Source of the DNA: Hyphochytrium catenoides
Lineage: Eukaryota; Sar; Hyphochytriomycetes; Hyphochytriales; Hyphochytriaceae
Assembly (NCBI GenBank): GCA_900088475.1
Contig: FLMG01000137.1
Location: 1-64,000 of the forward strand
Reading direction: 5' to 3'
DNA: 64,000 nt
A model generated the notes under the pieces. It was not told the DNA's origin. It made no database searches and saw nothing but the letters and a program-made list of their open reading frames with translations. A program made the position numbers and the translations under genes. This document shows positions 58,935 through 64,000 of this stretch, in pieces (the first letter of the stretch is position 1; each line of letters begins with the position of its first letter).

Positions 58935-61490
58935 CCTCTCTCTCTCTCTCTGTCTTTCTCTTGGCGTCGGGTTCGTCGTTCCGTAAAGTCTCTCCGTCAT
59001 TGTGAACTTGACTTCTGTCTAGGCTTTCCATGCGGTCTGTGACTCACTTTCTCATTTTTTCTGTGGCTTTCATCTCTTTTTCTGTGCCTCCTCGTGCTCT
59101 CTTCTGTATCTCTCTCCTTGTGTTATTGCTTGCTACATGTGCTCTCTCTCTCTCTTCCTCTCCCTCTATTTCTCCTTTTCCCTCTCTTTCTCTGTCTCTC
59201 GGTTTGCTTTTTTTCCCTCGCTGCCTTCCTGTTCCTCCCCCACACCCTTCTCTCCCCTCTCTCTGTCTCTGTCTCTCCTACACATCTCTCTCCCTCCGTG
59301 GTCCTCAATCTCACTTACTCTCTCTGTGTCTCTCTATCACCTCTCTCTCTCTCCGTTAAGGTATCCTCGGAGTTTGAGTTTGACTTTGAGTCGTCCAACC
59401 TGAGCCGGTCGCAGATCAAACAGCTCATCGCTAAGGAAGTGAAGTCCTTCAAGGGAGACAAAGACAAAAAGAAGAGACAACTCTCTCTCATTCCTTCTCC
59501 TCCGCCGTACTCTTCATCTCCTTCTTCCTCTTCCTCAACACCACTTCAGCCTTCCTCCGTCTCTCGCATCCCTAAAATGATGGCGAAAGGCTCTAAAGCT
59601 CTCGATTTGGGCTTGACAGAGGGAGAGAAGAAGGAGGAGAAGGGAGTGAAAGAGGGAGAGAAGAAGGAGGGAGAGAAGACAAAGAATAAAGAAGAGAAAG
59701 AGCCAGGAGAGAAGCTGTCAGAGAAGAAAGGAGCAGAGAAGAGAGAGGAGAGAGGTACAGCACAGCCCTCAGCTCTTCGCACCGAAGGATCCACTCGTCT
59801 TAGATCGCAGATGAAGCCTCACATTCCAAGGCAAAGGGAGACTCTGACAAAGAGGAAAGACGGCCAAGAAAGAGAAGCTACGGTTGAGGTGGGAGAAGAC
59901 AGAAGAGGAAGAAGCGTATCTGAAGCTACCTCGTTCTCTCTCTCTCCTTGCTCCGGGTCATCTCTTTCTCCGTACTGCTCTGGGTCGACGCTCCATTTCC
60001 TCTCTGTCTCTTTCTCCCTCTGGCTTTGTCTCTCCCTCTTCTGTCTTTCTTTTTCTCTCTTTCGGCCGGGCCTACTATCTTGATTTCTGCCACTTCTCTC
60101 TTCGCTCTCCTCTTTCCCTCTCTATATTCTAACAGCAAGCTGTCCTCAGGTTACTTCTGTGGACCACACCGCTGCTACGAAGAAGGAGGAAGAGGAAGGG
60201 AGAGAGCCGAAAGTTACCAGTCACAGGCTTTCTCCTGCCTTCTCTTCCTCTAACCTCCATGCAGACAAGCCTACTGAAGAAGAGGGCAATAAGGAGAAGA
60301 GAGAGAAGGACAGTTTCCCCGAAGAGAGAGAGAGCAATGAAAAGCAACCGAAAGGAGAGAAAGAGGAAGAGAAAGAGGACATTGACAGGAAAGAAGACCC
60401 TCAGCAAGAGGCTGAAGGCAAGAAGGAAGAGAACCACGAGGACCACGCAGACAACAATAAGAAAAACGCTCCCAATGAAGGCAAAAAGGTGTGGGCCCGC
60501 TTTCTCTTCCTCTCTCTCTCTCTCTCTCTCTCCCTCTCTGTCTCTGTCCCTCTGCCTGTCTCTCTCTCTCTGTCTCTCGCCCTGTCCCTCTCTCTCGGGG
60601 TTTCTCCACTCCTATGCCTTGTCCGTAGTCGCTTCCTCTTTTCTTCACACACCCTCTCTCTCGTAACTTTCGTTAGGTACAGGAGAAAGCGGAAGGTCTT
60701 CTTTCTCCTCAGAAAAGCAACGTGGGCAGCTCCCCGCCGACAGGACAAAAGGCTGGTTCAAGAGTCTCTCCTTCGAGGCCTAGAGAAGAAGAGACCAGAG
60801 GAAGAGAAAGAGGGAGAGAGAACGAGAAAGAGAGCAATAACCAGACCTCGGAAGATCAGCCTGAAGCCGCGTTGCCGCAGAAATCTTCACTGGAGCCTCA
60901 GCAGGGCCATGGCGCCAGCGCAGGCAAGACAGACTCAGTGCTGAACCTCCCAGCTAAGGTACGACAGAGAGAGAGAGAGAGAGAGAGGGAAAGGTGTGCT
61001 GCAGTGATGCTGCTCAGTAAACGTACTAGATACAGATAAAGCAGCTTTTGTTAAAAAGGGAGGGAGGAAGAGAAAGGATAAGAAGAGAGAAAGAGAAGAG
61101 AGAGAGAGAAGATGCGAAGAGAGGAAAGGACGAACGAGAATGAAAAAGAGACAGAGAGGGAGGTTTCTCATGGAGTTTATGGAAAAGGGAGAATAGGAGA
61201 GATGTGCCATACGGTGCGAGAAGGAGCATTCGAGGGTTGACTTAACCCCATTTCTTTCCCGCCTTGCTTCGTCTCTCTCACTCTTTGTTTCCCTGTGTCT
61301 CCCTCTTCCTCTCTTTCGACGGCCTAACACTATCGCATCAAAGAAGCAAGGGACAGTGACTGCACAGAGGAAGAATGTGAGGGCGAAGGTGACGGTGCCT
61401 GTCAGCCCTAAGTTTAGCAAGCGTTGGGAGCAGAAGAGAGAGAAGCAGGCGGCGCAGATTGCAGCTCTGGCTTCACACTATAGACGGTAG
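55938..61490 (+). CDS. Atypical MAP kinase with TEH activation motif and long tail
   Basis: Eleven exons agree in phase: 55938-56041, 56370-56502, 56840-56944, 57372-57506, 57696-57893, 58226-58413, 58685-58814, 59361-59888, 60150-60488, 60677-60958 and 61344-61490, giving 762 residues. Kinase elements: [11 protein letters not shown] (27-37), catalytic Lys in VAIKK (49), HRDLKPGN (142-149), DFGLAR (162-167), [35 protein letters not shown]. The activation segment reads [15 protein letters not shown], with His191 where MAPKs have Tyr, and Pro for the Ala of RAPEL. MAPKs relay signals by phosphorylating Ser/Thr-Pro sites. Residues 332-762 are a Lys/Glu/Ser-rich, probably disordered tail ending in a basic helix ([17 protein letters not shown]). 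An assembly gap falls inside intron 6, but the flanking frames join (KLFAAA + SPEALDLL). Confidence 0.92.
58438..58480. other. Assembly gap (N)
   Basis: 43 unknown bases inside intron 6 of the MAP kinase gene, in CT-rich surroundings. Coding phase across the gap is preserved, so missing exon sequence is not required. Confidence 0.98.
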
Positions 61491-62041
61491 CCCTAGCCAC
61501 CAGTTGCGCTTGGCCGTGCGCTAGGCCGTGTTTCTCTTTTATTTCTCTCAACTGTGTACACGTCAAGCTCTCTCTCTCTCCTTATCCAGCAACCACCCTT
61601 GCATGCGAGCAACCCCCTTGTATGGGGAGGTGTCGAAAGAGAGAGGAGCGAGAGAGAGAGAAAGAGAGAGAAAGAGAGAGAAAGAAAGAGAAAGAAGGAG
61701 GCCGGGGCGTCTCGTCAGAAGAGTAGCTGCTCAAATCATTAAGTTATTTACTCGCCACAAGGGCAAGGTCTTTCTCTCTCCCAGCACGGTCTCTACGACC
61801 ATCGGAGATCCTCTCTCTTTGTCTCTCTCTCTCTCTCTTCCACTCCTTTGGACGGGTTCCATGGATCGTCCCGCATACTCTCTCAACATATCCAGACTCT
61901 CTCACTGATTCGCTTGCGATATTTCCTAACATAAGAGTCGATCCTTGATAGAAAGGTTATCTGTTTCCCCTTCTTCCGTTGAGCCTCTCTCTCTTTTGCC
62001 GTCCCTGCTCTCTCTCTGTCTCAAGTGCGAAGACTGCCCGT
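61491..62041. other. Convergent spacer
   Basis: About 550 bases between the MAP kinase stop and the stop of the small mitochondrial protein gene. GA tracts (61.65-61.7 kb) and CT runs (61.81-61.84 kb); no gene was seen. Confidence 0.65.
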
Positions 62042-62909
62042 TCACTTCTTGGGCTTCTTCAGTTCTGCCAGCTCTTTCTCTAGCTTCACTACTTTCCTTC
62101 CCAGCGCCTCATTGGCAGAGAAAGCGTCTGCTCTTAGTGCATTCACTGCATCTTCCAGCTGCTTGGTGCTGTGCTCAATGTCATTGTGAATGCTATAGAA
62201 GCCCGCGCTGCCGCCCACCACCGCGCCGACGGAGAAGGCTGCGAGGCGCTGGCCGATGGAGCTTCCTCCCGCTTTCTTTGGCGGCTGTGGGGCTACCACG
62301 GGCTGGAGACGGGGATCCAAAAGCATAAGAAAGAGAGAGAGTCACAAAGGGAAACATGGGTGTCGTGATAAGTGGAGACAGAACGATAAGAAATCCATAG
62401 AGTAGAAGGGAGACAGACAGAGAAAGATGGTAGATGGAATAAAGAGGAGAGCCATTAATTGATTAGCTGAGCCATAACTATAGAGTGAGACAGAGAAGGA
62501 GAGAGAGAGAGAGAAACAGGTACCGAGACAGAGAGAGACTCACGTCCACGAGAAGAGAAATGCCGAAGGAAGCTAAGTGTTAGGGGAGGGGACAGAGAAA
62601 GACACAGATAGATCACGGGGCGAGAGGAAGAGAGGAGGAGAGAAAGAAGGAGCTCAATGTCAAGGAGAATGAGAGAATGAGCAGCAGATGGAGATGAGAG
62701 ACGAGAGTTCTTCCTTCCTTTACCGGTCTTGATGTCTCCTTTGGCACAGCTAGCGCCGTCTCAGACGCCTGCCGCCTGACAGCGGACGTTGATATTCTTC
62801 TGACCTACAGGGTAACAGGATCGCCGTTAGCATTGTGAAGAGACAATGGCAGGCTGAGAGGGAGAAGCGCTTCTTTCACCTGTCCCGCGACCGTTGTAGA
62901 GCGCCACAT
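62042..62909 (-). CDS. Small mitochondrial single-pass membrane protein
   Basis: Three exons agree in phase: 62909-62880 (10 codons), 62804-62724 and 62302-62042, giving 123 residues. The N-terminus is an excellent mitochondrial presequence (MWRSTTVAGQVRRISTSAVR): many Arg/Ser, no acids until residue 25. A Gly/Ala-rich hydrophobic segment follows (RLAAFSVGAVVGGSAGFYSI), then a C-terminal coiled coil (VVKLEKELAELKKPKK). The topology suggests an inner-membrane protein with a short helix exposed to matrix or intermembrane space. I do not recognise the family; an assembly factor or structural subunit is possible. The splice joins restore a presequence that the genomic third exon lacks, which supports the model. 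Confidence 0.75.
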
Positions 62910-63022
62910 ATTGCTAGCTGAGTAGAGAGTGTCACGAGTGCTCTGGTCTTCACGGGCCTTCTTGCCTTTCCTTTCCGGAACGAGCTCCTTCTTGAATCAG
63001 GTCCTCTTCGCCTCTCCCCGCT

Positions 63023-63059
<37 letters not shown>

Positions 63060-63423
63060 CTCTCTCTCTCTCTCTCTCTCTTCCTCCCTCGACGTGCGGC
63101 GATGACTGCCGAGAAGTGATCCATCAGACCATCAGCCTGTTGACTTCCCACCGTAAGATTCAACGGATGCATTGAAACATTTCCTTAAAATCCCTGTCCA
63201 TACCTTAGAAGCAAGAGTATATAATCTTTCCAAATATAGGTTTCAATGAAGGATTCATCTAGTGAAGATTATTGAGGTCTGGTGAAGTGCGGACAAATCT
63301 CTGCAGATCCGCAGATGGAGATTTGGAGCTTCTCTTCCTCGATGACGGGGAAAGAACACTGAGGCTGAGGATGTATGTATGGCCTCTAATCAAAGAAAGA
63401 TCGCTGGTGGGGTCTTCGATGAG
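62910..63423. other. Spacer with CT microsatellite
   Basis: About 500 bases upstream of the mitochondrial-protein gene. It contains the CT array at 63.02-63.08 kb, which reads as an Arg/Glu run on the minus strand. No gene was recognised. Confidence 0.6.
63024..63080. repeat. CT microsatellite
   Basis: Nearly pure (CT)n with one CGTT interruption, about 120 bases upstream of the small mitochondrial-protein start codon on the opposite strand. Confidence 0.95.
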
Positions 63424-63658
63424 TTAAGGCGGCTGAGGACAGGAAAAGCGGCTGCAAGCTGATCTTTGCGAGATTCGATAGGCTACTCTCCTCTCCGCCT
63501 TGTGCGGTAGATGCTCGAACTTTGAATATCTGTGGGTTGCTCACCTCATCTGGCCCCGGCGGCTTATGCGGCAAGATGGAAAGAGCCGAGGGAGACCTGA
63601 AAGGCTCTTGACGTAGGCGAAGGGCAGGGATATATCGCATAGGCGGGATATCCTTCAT
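63424..63658 (-). CDS. Possible 62-residue two-exon protein
   Basis: Exon 63658-63545 starts MKDIPPMRYIPALRLRQEP and ends GPDE at a strong GTGAGC donor. A 46-base intron would join it to 63498-63424 (AERRVAYRISQRSACSRF...). The short intron matches the 44-base first intron proposed for UBE3C. No family is recognised, and the unspliced frame also stays open to 63386, so this is only a suggestion. Confidence 0.25.
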
Positions 63659-64000
63659 TGTATATCTAAAAAGGGAAGATTAATAGAGGATGTGGAATCT
63701 CAGATCTGTGGCGCGAGCAGCGCTCTGCCTGGCTATTGAGCACTTTATCATCCCTATTCAGGTTATGATGCACGTGCGGGCGTCTATGCACTGAAGACAG
63801 CTGCATTGCTTGTCTCGACATCCGCTTAGTGAGATGGAAGAAAGGCCACTATCATCGGCATGTGCAATGCCGTAGCCCTGAGGGTGTGCTGGCGCGGGTT
63901 ACTCCTAAAATCTTTGTAAGATGGCAGTGTCTCAATGAGGCCCCGTGAGCTTAGTCAACCCCGCGCCGGTCGGGCAAGATCGTTGCTCTCTGCAGGTCAC
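63659..64000. other. Window end, nothing recognised
   Basis: About 340 bases with no supported frame, repeat or RNA gene. Confidence 0.5.

Overview
The window is nuclear DNA from a eukaryote. Almost every gene is cut by GT-AG introns of roughly 40 to 700 bases, and the genes encode typical eukaryotic proteins: a HECT ubiquitin ligase, BuGZ, DPH2, ATP10, a MAP kinase, xanthine dehydrogenase and a queuine tRNA-ribosyltransferase. Introns and spacers are loaded with CT/GA tracts. Base composition is near neutral. A degenerate array of CxxEGC...HGA zinc-finger-like repeats of the kind common in oomycetes and other stramenopiles, together with an acyl-CoA delta-9 desaturase, suggests a unicellular stramenopile (SAR) or related protist. 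That placement is inference only; no rRNA or organelle marker is present.

Layout. Bases 1-3.2 kb (minus): a multi-exon gene ending in a thioredoxin-fold domain, cut by the window edge. 5.1-6.5 kb (minus): a six-exon BuGZ/ZNF207 homologue. 7.1-7.9 kb: the decayed zinc-repeat pseudogene. 8.1-8.4 kb: a small secreted peptide gene. 8.4-11.7 kb holds no convincing gene. 11.8-16.9 kb (minus): complete seven-exon xanthine dehydrogenase. 19.4-24.1 kb (plus): a calpain-like protein with an N-terminal RanBP2 zinc finger, a calpain core lacking its catalytic Cys and His, and tandem zinc-binding repeats. 24.6-30.8 kb (minus): QTRT1, a 55-residue mini-gene and UBE3C/Hul5. 31.8-33.5 kb (plus): ATP10. 33.7-36.4 kb (minus): a long coiled-coil protein. 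37.5-40.1 kb (plus): a TPR-methyltransferase fusion with a 14-nt exon. 40.7-41.7 kb (minus): delta-9 desaturase. 45.3-47.8 kb (minus): a leucine-rich-repeat protein. 49.0-50.6 kb: a decayed copia-like retroelement. 50.8-51.1 kb: a minisatellite. 51.6-54.9 kb (plus): DPH2 in eleven exons. 55.9-61.5 kb (plus): an atypical MAP kinase with a TEH activation motif and a 430-residue charged tail. 62.0-63.7 kb (minus): a small mitochondrial membrane protein and a possible 62-residue protein.

The genes are mostly unrelated housekeeping functions. Several concern protein modification and turnover (UBE3C, DPH2, methyltransferase) or tRNA modification (QTRT1), and at least two are mitochondrial (ATP10 and the 123-residue membrane protein). 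Exon joins were worked out by hand from reading frame, GT/AG sites and family similarity. Where the phases of all exons agree, the models are strong (XDH, DPH2, MAPK, ATP10, QTRT1, BuGZ, TPR-methyltransferase). The middle of the calpain-like gene, the 5' end of the thioredoxin-like gene and the 5' end of the LRR gene are unresolved. The most unusual item is the calpain-like pseudoprotease, followed by the TEH kinase and the mirrored GA/CT tracts in its introns.
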